The notes beneath the pieces were generated by a model. That model made no database searches, was not told the DNA's origin, and worked only from the letters and a program-made list of their open reading frames with translations. A DNA stretch of 64,000 nt from Alcaligenaceae bacterium. Lineage in GTDB: Bacteria > Pseudomonadota > Gammaproteobacteria > Burkholderiales > Burkholderiaceae_B. Both the position numbers and the translations under genes were made by a program. Location: positions 1-64,000 of the forward strand of contig JAUNUJ010000009.1 in assembly GCA_030538235.1 (NCBI GenBank). The letters are read 5' to 3'. Below are positions 46,905 through 56,839 of this stretch, piece after piece. Numbering within the stretch: the first letter of the stretch is position 1; every line of letters starts with the position of its first letter.

Positions 46905-47847
46905 TACAACAAAGAACTTCGCTAAAGTCGGTGTTATCTACGGCGGCGTATCGGCCGAGCGTGAAGTATCACTGAATTCAGGTGCCGGCGTACATGCCGC
47001 TTTGCTCGAACAAGGCGTGGATGCGCATCTCTTTGATTTAGGTGAGCGTAGTCTGGCCGATCTGGAAGCAGAGAAATTCGATAGTGCTTTTATTATTTTG
47101 CATGGTCGTTACGGCGAAGACGGTTGTATACAGGGTGCTCTGGAGATTATGGGCGTGCCTTATACCGGTCCCGGCGTTATGAGCTCAGGCGTCGCCATGG
47201 ATAAAATCATGACCAAGCGCTTGTTTATTGAGCAGGGTATTCCGACACCAAAGTATCATGTGGTGCGCAATGCAGACGACTTAAAAGAAGCGGTTGAGCA
47301 ACTGGGTTTGCCTATGATTTTGAAACCACCACATGAGGGTTCAACCATTGGTTTAACCAAAATCGAAACGGCAGAACAACTGGATGAAGCCTTAGTGCAG
47401 GCCTTTCAATACGATAAGGTGTTGTTAGCTGAACAATGTATTGTGGGTCGAGAGTTAACCGTGGCGGTGTTGGGTCAAGGTGATGATGCCAAAGCCTTGC
47501 CAGTGATCGAGATTATTGCGCCGGACGGTAATTACGACTTTCATAACAAGTACCACTCTGATGAGACGCAGTATATTTGCCCAGCCGAGTTGTCGCCTGA
47601 ATTGACTGAAAAGATTAAGAAACTCAGTGAACAAGCCTATCGTACGATTGGTTGTGAGGGTTGGTCACGAGTGGATGTGATGTTAGATGCCAATAATGAG
47701 CCTTATTTTTTAGAAATTAATACGGCGCCGGGGATGACCAGCCATTCTTTGGTGCCGATGGCAGCCAAAGCCGAGGGTATATCGTATCCGGATTTATGTA
47801 TGAAGATTCTTGCCTCGGCTGAGCTAAAAGTCGGTCGCAAGGGTTAA
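46897..47847 (+). CDS. ddl: D-alanine:D-alanine ligase
   Basis: Ddl makes the D-Ala-D-Ala dipeptide used by MurF. The 316-residue ATP-grasp protein has [18 protein letters not shown] at the N-terminus, [32 protein letters not shown], and the metal-binding [17 protein letters not shown] near the end. It overlaps murC by eight bases and corresponds to the DdlB copy usual in dcw clusters. Confidence 0.95.
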   Translation: MANTTKNFAKVGVIYGGVSAEREVSLNSGAGVHAALLEQGVDAHLFDLGERSLADLEAEKFDSAFIILHGRYGEDGCIQGALEIMGVPYTGPGVMSSGVAMDKIMTKRLFIEQGIPTPKYHVVRNADDLKEAVEQLGLPMILKPPHEGSTIGLTKIETAEQLDEALVQAFQYDKVLLAEQCIVGRELTVAVLGQGDDAKALPVIEIIAPDGNYDFHNKYHSDETQYICPAELSPELTEKIKKLSEQAYRTIGCEGWSRVDVMLDANNEPYFLEINTAPGMTSHSLVPMAAKAEGISYPDLCMKILASAELKVGRKG

Positions 47848-47886
47848 AATAGCGTTTAACAGCCTACTTTTTACCAAGGTGTTGGA

Positions 47887-48690
47887 GTGATATTTTCGGA
47901 TCCCCGTTTTGTTAATCGTGTTGCCGGTTTTTTGACGACACTCGGGGTGCTTATCGTGCTCGGGGCTTTAGCCTATCGAGTCATGCATATGCCGATGTTT
48001 AATATCACCCGTATTGTATTAGAGCCCAAGCAAGGCGATGTTTTGTCTTATGCCTCGCCGGCCAGTATACAGAGCACGCTTGATGGTCGGGTTCAGGGTA
48101 ACTTTTTCAGTCTAGACTTACTCAAGGTTCAAAGTATCTTGAGCACCTCTCCTTGGGTGCGTCACGTGGATATTACCCGCCTATGGCCAAATGGCTTGCT
48201 ATTGCGTATTGAAGAGCACGAGCCATTTGCTTTGTGGAATGACGAGGCCCTGATCAATACCTGGGGCGAAAAGTATTTGGCCAATCGCGGTGAGGTTGAC
48301 AAGCTAGAGCAGTTGCCTCAGTTTTTTGGTCCCGATGGTTCAGAGCACTTAGTGGTACAGCGTTATGCGGAATTAATCCGTTGGTTGAGTCCGATCAATT
48401 TAAGCGTCAAGGAATTGGGTTTAAATGATCGTTATTCTTGGCGGATTTTACTGGACAATAATATAACCGTGATCATGGGCCGTGACCCGGGTGCCGAGAT
48501 AGCGAACCCATACGATGGGGTAGGTGCGATGAGTTTTGCTGAAACCATCGAGCGCTTTGTTCGTAGTTGGCCGGCATTGTTAAAACGAATTGAGGGAAGG
48601 CAGGTAGAACGTATTGATCTCCGCTATACTAGGGGTTTTGCGATTACCTTTGCGGATACCACTAGTTCTGACCCGTCTGATAAGCAATAA
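47887..48690 (+). CDS. ftsQ: Cell division protein FtsQ
   Basis: FtsQ links early and late divisome proteins from the periplasmic side. The 267-residue bitopic protein begins at GTG 47887, with one membrane helix (about residues 10-30, FLTTLGVLIVLGALAYRV), a POTRA domain starting around residue 35 (FNITRIVLEP to VRHVDITRLWPNGLLLRIEE), and a C-terminal FtsQ domain ending VERIDLRYTRGFAITF. It is 39 bases after ddl. Confidence 0.93.
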   Translation: MIFSDPRFVNRVAGFLTTLGVLIVLGALAYRVMHMPMFNITRIVLEPKQGDVLSYASPASIQSTLDGRVQGNFFSLDLLKVQSILSTSPWVRHVDITRLWPNGLLLRIEEHEPFALWNDEALINTWGEKYLANRGEVDKLEQLPQFFGPDGSEHLVVQRYAELIRWLSPINLSVKELGLNDRYSWRILLDNNITVIMGRDPGAEIANPYDGVGAMSFAETIERFVRSWPALLKRIEGRQVERIDLRYTRGFAITFADTTSSDPSDKQ

Positions 48691-48706
48691 GTGAGTTAAT
48701 TGAAAA

Positions 48707-49921
48707 ATGAGTCGAGACCACAGTAAGGATGTAATTGTTGCCCTAGATATAGGTACCAGTACCGTTGTAGCTATCGTAGCCGAGTGTTTGGCCGACGGTC
48801 GCTATGAGGTTATCGGCGTGGGCCAAGCCCTTTCACGAGGCATGCGTAGAGGCGTCGTAGTCAATATTGAGCAGATAGTGGGTTCAATCCAACAAGCCCT
48901 CGAAGAAGCTTGTTTGATGGCGGATTTCCGTATTCGCGAAGTCTATACCGGTATCGGTGGTAGTCATATTAATAGCTTTAATTCCAGCGGCATGGTGGCC
49001 GTTGTCGATAAGGAAGTGAGTTACGCTGATGTGCGCCGTGTATTAGATACGGCCAAAGCGGTTAATATCGCTAATGATCACGAGATTCTTCACGTGATTA
49101 CTCAACAATACACCCTTGACAAGCAAGAAGGTATTATTCAACCGGTCGGTATGGCAGGGATTCGCCTCGAAGTGCGGGTGCACATCATTACCGGTTTACA
49201 GAGTGCAACACAAAACGTGGTCAAGTGTATCCGACGTTGCGGTTTGGAAATTCGTGGCTTAGTATTTCAAGCCTTGGCCGCTAGCCAAGTATGCTTAACA
49301 GCCGACGAAAAAGAATTAGGGGTTGCCTTAGTAGATATAGGCAGCGGCACAACTGATGTGGCGGTCTGGCATGGTGGTGCCTTACGTCATACAGCAGTTT
49401 TCCCCCAGGGTGGCGATCAGATTACCAATGACATCGCGACGATGTTACGGACACCGACCCCTGATGCTGAAGATATTAAGTTAAATTACGGTGCAGCCAA
49501 AGCCAGTTTGGTCGGCGCCTCTGAAACCTTTGAGGTGATCGGTCTGGGCAACCGTGAATCTCGTGAGATGGAACGCCATGTCTTAGCTCAGGTGATTGAG
49601 CCGCGTGTCGAGGAAATCTTAATGGGTGTGATGAGCGCGATTGCAGAATCCGGTCACAAGGTCACCGGTTTAGTTTTAACCGGCGGTACTGCGTTGTTAC
49701 CGGGGATTCAGGAATTGGCAGAGGATATGTTCCAAGTACCGGTGCGCATTGGTGTGCCAATTTATGACGGTAGTTTATCTGACGTGGTTTGTGAGCCAAG
49801 ATTTGCTACCGCAATGGGTTTATTAAGCTATTCGCGGATGCAACAATATGCACAACATGGTGATATACCCAAAGAAGGTTTATTAAAACGTCTTTGGAAC
49901 TTTATTACTAACAGCTTATAG
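48707..49921 (+). CDS. ftsA: Cell division protein FtsA
   Basis: FtsA is the actin-like protein that tethers FtsZ filaments to the membrane. The 404-residue sequence has phosphate-1 VALDIGTSTVVAIV, the 1C subdomain, phosphate-2 ALVDIGSGTTDVAVW and adenosine motif LVLTGGTALLPGI. The C-terminal amphipathic membrane-targeting helix is seen as LLKRLWNFITNSL. It starts 16 bases after ftsQ. Confidence 0.96.
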   Translation: MSRDHSKDVIVALDIGTSTVVAIVAECLADGRYEVIGVGQALSRGMRRGVVVNIEQIVGSIQQALEEACLMADFRIREVYTGIGGSHINSFNSSGMVAVVDKEVSYADVRRVLDTAKAVNIANDHEILHVITQQYTLDKQEGIIQPVGMAGIRLEVRVHIITGLQSATQNVVKCIRRCGLEIRGLVFQALAASQVCLTADEKELGVALVDIGSGTTDVAVWHGGALRHTAVFPQGGDQITNDIATMLRTPTPDAEDIKLNYGAAKASLVGASETFEVIGLGNRESREMERHVLAQVIEPRVEEILMGVMSAIAESGHKVTGLVLTGGTALLPGIQELAEDMFQVPVRIGVPIYDGSLSDVVCEPRFATAMGLLSYSRMQQYAQHGDIPKEGLLKRLWNFITNSL

Positions 49922-50043
49922 TTTAGAATATAGTTTGCAGTGGAGTCGGGTGGAGATTTCTCAAAGGCAGTGCGAATGACGCATTGGCTCTTTCTTTGAG
50001 GTGATTTCCATGTTTTCGGTATAGAAAATTAGGAGTCTTTCTA

Positions 50044-51276
50044 ATGAGCATGGATTTAGGTTTCAAATTTGTTGACCAGGAGCAGCAGCAAAGCGGCACG
50101 GTCATCAAGGTAGTCGGCGTTGGTGGCGCCGGCGGTAACGCGGTCAACCATATGATCGCCAAAGGTCTTAAGGGCGTAGAGTTCATCAGTGCTAACACTG
50201 ACGCACAAGCACTTAATAGTTCTCAAGCAGAGCACATTATCGCGCTAGGCACTACCGGATTAGGAGCCGGTGCGAAGCCTGAAAACGGTCGTGCAGCGGC
50301 TGAAGCAGCACGTGAGCAAATTCGCAATGCTTTAAGCGGCGCCCATATGGTGTTTATTACTGCCGGTATGGGTGGTGGTACCGGTACTGGTGCCAGCCCG
50401 GTGGTTGCTCAGATTGCACGTGAGTTAGGTATTTTAACCGTTGGTGTCGTCACCAAGCCTTTCGCTTACGAGGGTAGTCGTCGCATGAAGGCCGCCGAAG
50501 AGGGGATTGAGAGTCTAACCGATAATGTCAACGCCTTAATCGTCGTACTTAACGACCGCTTAGAAGAAATGCTGGGCGAAGACGCGACCATGCAACAATG
50601 TTTTATTGAGGCTGACGACGTTCTTCACAATGCATGTGCCGGCATCGCAGAGATTATCAATGTCGAGGGTAACATCAACGTTGACTTTGAAGACGTTAAG
50701 ACCATTATGAGTGAACAGGGCCAAGCCATGATGGGTACAGCAGTAGCATCAGGCGAAGATCGTGCTAAAAAAGCTGCCGAAGAAGCCATCGCATGCCCAC
50801 TATTAGAGGGCGTTGACTTAAATGGCGCTCGTGGTGTGTTAATTAATATCACGGCCAGCAACAGCATTACTCAAAGAGAAGTGCGCACGATTAACGAAGT
50901 CATTACCGGCTACGCCGATAAAGACGCCGTTATCATCTCCGGTATTGCTCACGATGACAATATGGGCGATCAGATTCGTGTGACTGTGGTTGCTACTGGT
51001 CTTGGCCGCAAAAAGCCTGAGATTGTCGTTGATAATACCGAACATCACCAAGCTCGTACTGGTACTGACGATGCTAGCGCAGTAGTCGATGGCTTCAGAG
51101 GTGCTGCAGTTGGTTTTAATCCGATTCGCACTGCACGTGGAGCTCGTTCCGGTCATCTCAATGTCGGTTTTGGTGGCGTTTCTGCTGATTCAGCGGCTAT
51201 TTCTCGTCGTTCTTTAACAGAGGAAGAGCGTAATGACAGCGATGTTCCGGCTTTTCTCCGTAAGCAAGCTAATTAA
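50044..51276 (+). CDS. ftsZ: Cell division GTPase FtsZ
   Basis: FtsZ polymerises into the ring that organises division. The 410-residue protein has VVGVGGAGGNAVNHM, the tubulin signature G110-GGTGTG116, and the T7 loop with NVDFEDVKTIM. A variable linker follows residue 320 or so, and the conserved C-terminal peptide DVPAFLRKQAN binds FtsA and ZipA-type partners. AGGAG precedes the ATG in the 122-base gap after ftsA, and a strong terminator follows. Confidence 0.97.
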   Translation: MSMDLGFKFVDQEQQQSGTVIKVVGVGGAGGNAVNHMIAKGLKGVEFISANTDAQALNSSQAEHIIALGTTGLGAGAKPENGRAAAEAAREQIRNALSGAHMVFITAGMGGGTGTGASPVVAQIARELGILTVGVVTKPFAYEGSRRMKAAEEGIESLTDNVNALIVVLNDRLEEMLGEDATMQQCFIEADDVLHNACAGIAEIINVEGNINVDFEDVKTIMSEQGQAMMGTAVASGEDRAKKAAEEAIACPLLEGVDLNGARGVLINITASNSITQREVRTINEVITGYADKDAVIISGIAHDDNMGDQIRVTVVATGLGRKKPEIVVDNTEHHQARTGTDDASAVVDGFRGAAVGFNPIRTARGARSGHLNVGFGGVSADSAAISRRSLTEEERNDSDVPAFLRKQAN

Positions 51277-51387
51277 TCAACTATCTACAGTCTGATTCAG
51301 GTACCATGCAGAACTTTTTATTTCGAGTTCTACATGGTGCTGTTGACTGACTAGACCTAAGAGTGATGTTTATTGGAACTCTCTAAT

Positions 51388-51420
51388 GCCAATACTGTCA
51401 AAATCGGTATTGGCTTTTTT
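51388..51420 (+). terminator. Intrinsic terminator after ftsZ
   Basis: GCCAATAC (51388-51395) pairs with GTATTGGC (51407-51414), followed by six T residues. An additional 13-base imperfect stem lies just upstream at 51303-51338 without a T tract. This marks the end of the dcw operon. Confidence 0.92.
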
Positions 51421-51550
51421 GTTACAAATATATGTCTATTATTATTCTTCAGTAAGCGCTTGAGTTAAAACGATTTTTTGCGCTTTTCTTGGGTTAAAAT
51501 AATAGCCGAATCAAAATAAATCACATCGAATTTTTTATGGAAGACTTGCC

Positions 51551-52474
51551 ATGTTAAAACAAAGAACTATACAAAAGGCGGTAAAAACCATAGGTGTTGG
51601 CGTTCACTCGGGTCAGCGGGTAGAGTTAACTTTGCGTCCGGCAGAAGCCAACACAGGCATCGTGTTTCATCGTATCGATACCCCTGAAGTAATTGACTTT
51701 CCTGCTCATGCGGAAAAGGTCGGTAATACTCGTATGGCGTCGGTTCTTGTTAATGGCGAGTACCGTGTATCAACCGTTGAGCACTTAATGTCGGCTTTGG
51801 CCGGTTTGGGTATTGATAATATCCACGTTGATCTGACTGGCGAGGAAGTACCGATTATGGATGGCAGCGCAGCAACCTTTGTTTATTTGCTACGTTCTGC
51901 CGGCATTGTTGAGCAAGATGCGCCTAAACGTTTTATACGGGTCAAAAAAACCGTAGAGATTATCGAGGGCGAGGGAGAAAATGCCAAATGGGCTCGTCTT
52001 GAGCCTTATCCCGGCTTTTCTTTGGCTTTTTCTATTGATTTTAAACATCCGGCCATTGCCTCTACGGCTAATTTTGCCGAAGTGGATTTTGCCACTGATT
52101 CTTTTGCCAAGGATATTTCGCGTGCCCGTACTTTCGGCTTTGCACAGGAAGTCGAGTTATTGCGCTCCGCTGGCTTGGGTCGTGGGGGTAGTCTGGATAA
52201 TGTCATTGTGCTTGATGAGTATCGTATTCTTAACGAAGATGGTCTGCGTTATGAAGACGAGTTTGTTAAGCACAAGATACTGGATGCCATCGGCGATTTG
52301 TACTTGGCCGGCAAACCGTTACTGGCCAAGTACGTTGCTTGTAAATCAGGTCATGATTTAAATAATAAATTGGTGCGAGCTTTATTGGCTCAGCCCGATG
52401 CTTATGAGATTGTGACTTACGAGAGTGAAGTAGCCAAGGCCGCCGGTTTTAATCGCGATTGGCGATTAGCTTAG
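51551..52474 (+). CDS. lpxC: UDP-3-O-acyl-GlcNAc deacetylase
   Basis: LpxC catalyses the committed step of lipid A synthesis. The 307-residue protein has the usual start [21 protein letters not shown], zinc ligand H78 in [16 protein letters not shown], the substrate loop with ARTFGF, and the second zinc site [14 protein letters not shown] with the histidine and aspartate ligands. It follows the ftsZ terminator and has its own upstream region of 274 bases. Its presence shows a Gram-negative outer membrane with LPS or LOS. Confidence 0.96.
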   Translation: MLKQRTIQKAVKTIGVGVHSGQRVELTLRPAEANTGIVFHRIDTPEVIDFPAHAEKVGNTRMASVLVNGEYRVSTVEHLMSALAGLGIDNIHVDLTGEEVPIMDGSAATFVYLLRSAGIVEQDAPKRFIRVKKTVEIIEGEGENAKWARLEPYPGFSLAFSIDFKHPAIASTANFAEVDFATDSFAKDISRARTFGFAQEVELLRSAGLGRGGSLDNVIVLDEYRILNEDGLRYEDEFVKHKILDAIGDLYLAGKPLLAKYVACKSGHDLNNKLVRALLAQPDAYEIVTYESEVAKAAGFNRDWRLA

Positions 52475-52481
52475 TCAAGGC

Positions 52482-52518
52482 CCGGTTTTTATTTTAAAAT
52501 ATCATAAAATTAAGCCGG
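52482..52518. terminator. Imperfect hairpin between lpxC and dciA
   Basis: CCGG at 52482-52485 with a following T-rich arm pairs imperfectly with an A-rich arm ending CCGG at 52515-52518, between convergent genes. It could terminate both transcripts, but the stem is interrupted. Confidence 0.3.
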
Positions 52519-52836
52519 ATTGCGTATCACCTTTAGTTCTACATTGTGAAGTTCTAGGCCGTGCTTGTTTAGATGGCGTGTCATACTCGGGGCCAGTTGC
52601 TTAATTTTTGCTGCACAGGCATTGTTGGCGACTGCTAATCTGAGCGTGCCGTCAGTATAATTAATAATCAAGCACTGCTTTGTCAATTCAGTGCCAAGTA
52701 CATTTACTAATAGAGGTTGCAGTTTTAAAATCGTACGAGCGCGTTCCAATACGTCACCTGTCGACTGTTCTTGTTCCAACCACTCCATGGCAGTATGGAA
52801 TGTTGGCGGTTTACGGTAGTTACGATGTGATTTCAT
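52510..52836 (-). CDS. DciA/DUF721 family protein
   Basis: This 108-residue basic protein matches the DUF721 family, whose member DciA loads the replicative helicase DnaB in bacteria lacking DnaC-type loaders. Visible features are the N-terminal basic stretch and ILKLQPLLVNVLGTELTKQC followed by LRLAVANNACAAKIKQLAPS, the family K-homology-like part. It is divergent from the M23 peptidase gene with 15 bases between starts. The same arrangement (lpxC, DUF721, M23, secA) occurs in many beta- and gammaproteobacteria. Confidence 0.8.
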   Translation of the reverse strand: MKSHRNYRKPPTFHTAMEWLEQEQSTGDVLERARTILKLQPLLVNVLGTELTKQCLIINYTDGTLRLAVANNACAAKIKQLAPSMTRHLNKHGLELHNVELKVIRNPA

Positions 52837-52851
52837 AGTGAGGAAGTAGCT

Positions 52852-53835
52852 TTGGCTAAAAAATTCGTATCACCTCGACGAGCCAGACAAAAAACCCAAA
52901 GGGTTTGGTCATTTAGCATTACTGTATTGTGTGTCTGTATTGCTTTGGTTTCAGGTGCTCTGTTGGAGCGTCGTTATGGTTACCAACAGCAGAGTGGGCT
53001 CGACGGCACCGCGAGCGATGTAACTAGTGTACATCAAAATCCAATTCAACAAAATTTGATAGAGCATGGCTTAGGTCAATTTGCCCAGGAGTTGGCTGAA
53101 GTCAAAATCACCTTAGAAAATATTACTCAGATTACTGATCGTCTGAGTAGCAACTCGGCCTTAAATCTCGGTATTGCCGGTGACACTTTTCCGCACTCCA
53201 ATCTGAGTGAAGATGATCGTCCGATGGAGGAGTTTATCGACGAAGGGGGTTACTCCGGTGAAAAAATCGGTCGGGAGTTGGATTTATTAAAGCAACGGCT
53301 TTACCAGCAAGAAAATCGATTACGTACTTTTGATGTTTTAATGCAGAGTCGACAAATTGATATGGATCGGGTGCCCACGGGGATTCCTGTGTCAATGTTG
53401 CAAGCGCGCATGTCATCGCCGTTTGGATGGCGCGCGCACCCGATTAGCGGCACGTCAAGGTTACATACAGGGCTAGATTTTGCCGCCCCAAAGGGTACTC
53501 CTATCTATGCTGCCAGCAATGGTGTGGTCAGTAGTTCGGCTTATGTCTCCGGTTACGGTAACTTGGTCGAGATTGATCATGGTTCCGGGGTGACCACGGT
53601 CTATGCTCACAATAATGAAAATCTGGTGGAGGCCGGCGATATTGTCGGGCGTCGCCAAATCATTGCGCGCATAGGAAATACAGGCAATTCTACCGGGCCG
53701 CATTTACACTTTGAGGTTCGTCTCGATGGTATACCTATCGATCCTATGTTGGTGTTAGGCAAGGATCTGTCTGAGGTTGAGGTGCCAAGCGGTGGTTCTT
53801 TACTAGAAACCCTGAAGCTGCTAAGTCAGGATTAG
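52852..53835 (+). CDS. M23 family metallopeptidase, membrane-anchored
   Basis: This 327-residue protein has a cytoplasmic basic start, one membrane helix (about residues 21-40), a coiled-coil region (about 65-180), and a C-terminal M23 (LytM) domain. The zinc residues are conserved in HTGLDFAAPKG (H and D) and GPHLHFEVRLDG (HxH), so it is probably an active peptidoglycan endopeptidase, unlike the degenerate EnvC-type forms. The start is TTG at 52852 after GAGGAAG. The gene precedes secA. Confidence 0.88.
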   Translation: MAKKFVSPRRARQKTQRVWSFSITVLCVCIALVSGALLERRYGYQQQSGLDGTASDVTSVHQNPIQQNLIEHGLGQFAQELAEVKITLENITQITDRLSSNSALNLGIAGDTFPHSNLSEDDRPMEEFIDEGGYSGEKIGRELDLLKQRLYQQENRLRTFDVLMQSRQIDMDRVPTGIPVSMLQARMSSPFGWRAHPISGTSRLHTGLDFAAPKGTPIYAASNGVVSSSAYVSGYGNLVEIDHGSGVTTVYAHNNENLVEAGDIVGRRQIIARIGNTGNSTGPHLHFEVRLDGIPIDPMLVLGKDLSEVEVPSGGSLLETLKLLSQD

Positions 53836-53989
53836 GTTTCGAAATCGTCCAAAATTAATCCCTCCTAATATCTTGAGATCTGCAGACTTGCCCTCACATG
53901 AATAAGCCTATGGGTTAAACTGTAGAACTATGCCGTTTCGTAGTCCGAAACTGGGTTTAGACTTTTATAATATTCACTACACAGACGAT

Positions 53990-56755
53990 ATGATTTCCAT
54001 TTTTAAAAAAATCATCGGTAGCCGTAATGATCGACTACTTAAACAATATAGAAGAACAGTAGCTAAGATCAACAAACTAGAGCCTGACATGCAGGCTTTA
54101 AGCGATGAGGAGTTATCAGCTAAAACCGCCGAGTTTAAGGAGCGTTTAGCTGGCGGTCAGAGCTTAGATGATATTCTACCGGAGGCTTTCGCGGTTGTTC
54201 GTGAAGCCTCCGTTCGTATTCTGGGTATGCGTCATTTTGATGTGCAATTAATTGGCGGCTTAGCGCTACACCAGGGCAAGATTGCCGAGATGCGTACCGG
54301 TGAGGGTAAAACTTTAATGTCTACCCTGGCCGTTTATTTAAATGCCTTGGCCGGTCACGGGGTGCACGTTGTCACGGTTAACGAGTACTTAGCTGCTCGT
54401 GATGCCCACAACAATGGTCGTTTATTTAATTTTTTGGGTATGACTGTTGGTGTGGTCAACTCAAATCAGACTAATCCTGACAAGATCGCCGCCTACAAAG
54501 CCGATGTAACCTACGGTACAAACAATGAATTCGGTTTTGACTACTTACGCGATAATATGGAGTACCGAGTAGAGGATCGTCGTCAGCGTAAACTGTTTTA
54601 CGCCATTGTGGACGAGGTCGACTCAATCTTAATTGACGAAGCGCGTACCCCTTTGATTATTTCCGGTCAAGCCGAGGATAACACCGATTTATATATGAAA
54701 ATCGATGGTGTTCCTGCCATGATGACGCGTATGGCGCATGAGCCGCGTCCTGATGAGCCGGAGCCAGAGGGTGACTTTTGGGTCGACGAAAAAGCTCAGC
54801 AAATTCACTTATCAGAGGCGGGTCACGAAAAGGCCGAGGGCATTTTACGCCAACTTAAAATCCTCCCTGAGGGCCAATCATTATATGACCCACGCAATAT
54901 CAGCTTAGTACACCATCTGATGGTTGCTCTGAGAGCGCATAACCTTTTCCATCGAGACCAGCATTATGTGATTCAGGACGGTGAGGTAGTGATTGTAGAC
55001 GAATTCACCGGTCGTTTTATGCAGGGTCGTCGTTGGTCCGATGGTCTTCACCAAGCGGTCGAGGCCAAAGAAAAGGTTGATATTCAAAATGAAAACCAGA
55101 CCTTAGCGTCCATCACTTTCCAGAATTATTTCCGTATGTACGAGAAGCTAGGCGGCATGACCGGTACGGCCGACACCGAAGCTTATGAGTTCCAGGAAAT
55201 TTACGGTCTGGAAACCGTGATTATTCCGACCAATTTACCGATGGTTCGTGAGGATCAAAACGATCAGATTTTCAAAGACGATGCGCAAAAATTCGCCGCA
55301 ATTATCAAGGATGTGCGTGATTGTTTTGAACGCAAGCAGCCGGTGTTAGTCGGTACGACCAGTATTGAAAACTCTGAGTTACTATCAGAGATGCTAAAAA
55401 AAGAAGGTCTGCCGCACGATGTACTAAACGCTAAGCAACACGCCCGTGAGGCCGAGATTGTTGCTGAGGCCGGTAAGCCGGGTGCGATTACCATTGCCAC
55501 CAATATGGCCGGTCGTGGTACCGACATTGTTTTGGGTGGCAGCATCGAGAAAAGCATTAATATGGTGATGGCAGACGATTCTCTTGATGCGGCTCAGAAA
55601 AGCAGTCGCATTCAGGAAATTCGTGATGCTTGGGCGCCTATTAATCAACAGGTCAAGGATGCCGGCGGTCTACGCATCGTTGGTACTGAGCGCCATGAAT
55701 CTCGTCGTATCGATAATCAGCTACGTGGTCGTGCCGGTCGTCAGGGTGACCCAGGTTCTTCGCGTTTCTATTTAGGTTTGGATGACCCATTGATGCGTAT
55801 TTTCGCCGGTGATCGCGTGCGTGCGATTATGGAGCGTTTAGGTGTTGATGGCGAACCGATTGAAGCTAAAATGGTCACTCGTTCTATTGAGTCCGCTCAG
55901 CGTAAGGTTGAGAGTCGAAACTTCGATATCCGTAAGCAATTACTCGAATTCGATGATGTGGCTAACGATCAGCGTAAGGTGATCTACGGTCAACGTAACG
56001 AGGTCTTAGAGTCCGAGTCGCTAACTGATATGCTGATTAACCTGCGTCACGACGCTGTAGCTCAGTTGGTGCGACAGTACGTACCTGAAGAGTCCATGGA
56101 AGAGCAGTGGGATATTAAAACGCTCGAAAATGTCTTGGCTAGTGAGTGGAAACTCGAAGCGCCGATCAGTCAGTGGGTTGCTGAAGACAGCAATTTAGAT
56201 GATGAAGGCATTTTAGAGCGAGTCATTGAGGAAGCGGACAAGCAGAATCAACAAAAAATCGATATGGTGGGTGAGGAATCATGGGCGCAGTTTGAGCGTT
56301 CGGTTCTGCTAGATCGTATGGATAGCAGCTGGCGCGAACACTTATCAGCGCTTGATCATTTGCGTCAAGGGATTCATTTGCGCGGATACGCTCAGCGAGA
56401 TCCTAAGCAAGAGTACAAAAAAGAAGCCTTTGCTCTTTTCTCACATATGCTCGATCGGATTCGTGATGAAGCCGTTAAGATATTGATGACTGTACAAATC
56501 CAAGCTCCTGAGCAGGTTAGTGAGGCTCAGGCTCAGCAGCAGGCACATGTTCAAAATGTTCAGTACCACCATGCGGATTATGACGACGCCTTGGGTGGTG
56601 GTGCAGCCGCTTCAGGTGTTGAAATTAGTGAGGGTGGCGATGTCTCTGCCGGCGGTATTACCGTTAAAAACATGATGAAAAATGTGGGGCGTAATGACCC
56701 TTGCCCATGCGGTAGCGGCAAGAAGTACAAGCAATGTCATGGTAAGTTAGCTTAA
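53990..56755 (+). CDS. secA: Preprotein translocase ATPase SecA
   Basis: SecA drives protein export through SecYEG. I choose ATG 53990 ([20 protein letters not shown]), which fits the family N-terminus, over an ATG 60 bases upstream; the protein is 921 residues. Walker A is [11 protein letters not shown], the DEAD-type motif is [17 protein letters not shown], the second nucleotide domain has [14 protein letters not shown] and [17 protein letters not shown], and the zinc-binding tail is [14 protein letters not shown]. No strong ribosome binding site precedes either start. Confidence 0.95.
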   Translation: MISIFKKIIGSRNDRLLKQYRRTVAKINKLEPDMQALSDEELSAKTAEFKERLAGGQSLDDILPEAFAVVREASVRILGMRHFDVQLIGGLALHQGKIAEMRTGEGKTLMSTLAVYLNALAGHGVHVVTVNEYLAARDAHNNGRLFNFLGMTVGVVNSNQTNPDKIAAYKADVTYGTNNEFGFDYLRDNMEYRVEDRRQRKLFYAIVDEVDSILIDEARTPLIISGQAEDNTDLYMKIDGVPAMMTRMAHEPRPDEPEPEGDFWVDEKAQQIHLSEAGHEKAEGILRQLKILPEGQSLYDPRNISLVHHLMVALRAHNLFHRDQHYVIQDGEVVIVDEFTGRFMQGRRWSDGLHQAVEAKEKVDIQNENQTLASITFQNYFRMYEKLGGMTGTADTEAYEFQEIYGLETVIIPTNLPMVREDQNDQIFKDDAQKFAAIIKDVRDCFERKQPVLVGTTSIENSELLSEMLKKEGLPHDVLNAKQHAREAEIVAEAGKPGAITIATNMAGRGTDIVLGGSIEKSINMVMADDSLDAAQKSSRIQEIRDAWAPINQQVKDAGGLRIVGTERHESRRIDNQLRGRAGRQGDPGSSRFYLGLDDPLMRIFAGDRVRAIMERLGVDGEPIEAKMVTRSIESAQRKVESRNFDIRKQLLEFDDVANDQRKVIYGQRNEVLESESLTDMLINLRHDAVAQLVRQYVPEESMEEQWDIKTLENVLASEWKLEAPISQWVAEDSNLDDEGILERVIEEADKQNQQKIDMVGEESWAQFERSVLLDRMDSSWREHLSALDHLRQGIHLRGYAQRDPKQEYKKEAFALFSHMLDRIRDEAVKILMTVQIQAPEQVSEAQAQQQAHVQNVQYHHADYDDALGGGAAASGVEISEGGDVSAGGITVKNMMKNVGRNDPCPCGSGKKYKQCHGKLA

Positions 56756-56780
56756 TTAAGCCTCATTGACTAAGCAAACA

Positions 56781-56816
56781 AAAAATGCAGTCGGTTTTCA
56801 ATCGACTGCATTTTTT
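56781..56816. terminator. Bidirectional terminator between secA and mgtE
   Basis: AAAAATGCAGTCG (56781-56793) pairs perfectly with CGACTGCATTTTT (56803-56815) around a nine-base loop, giving T tracts in both directions. Confidence 0.92.
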
Positions 56817-56839
56817 GTGAGCAACTGATAATACCTTAA

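Noticed and set aside
53930-53989. Upstream ATG extending SecA by 20 residues
   Set aside because: The extra residues have no counterpart in SecA proteins, which start with a sequence like that at ATG 53990.
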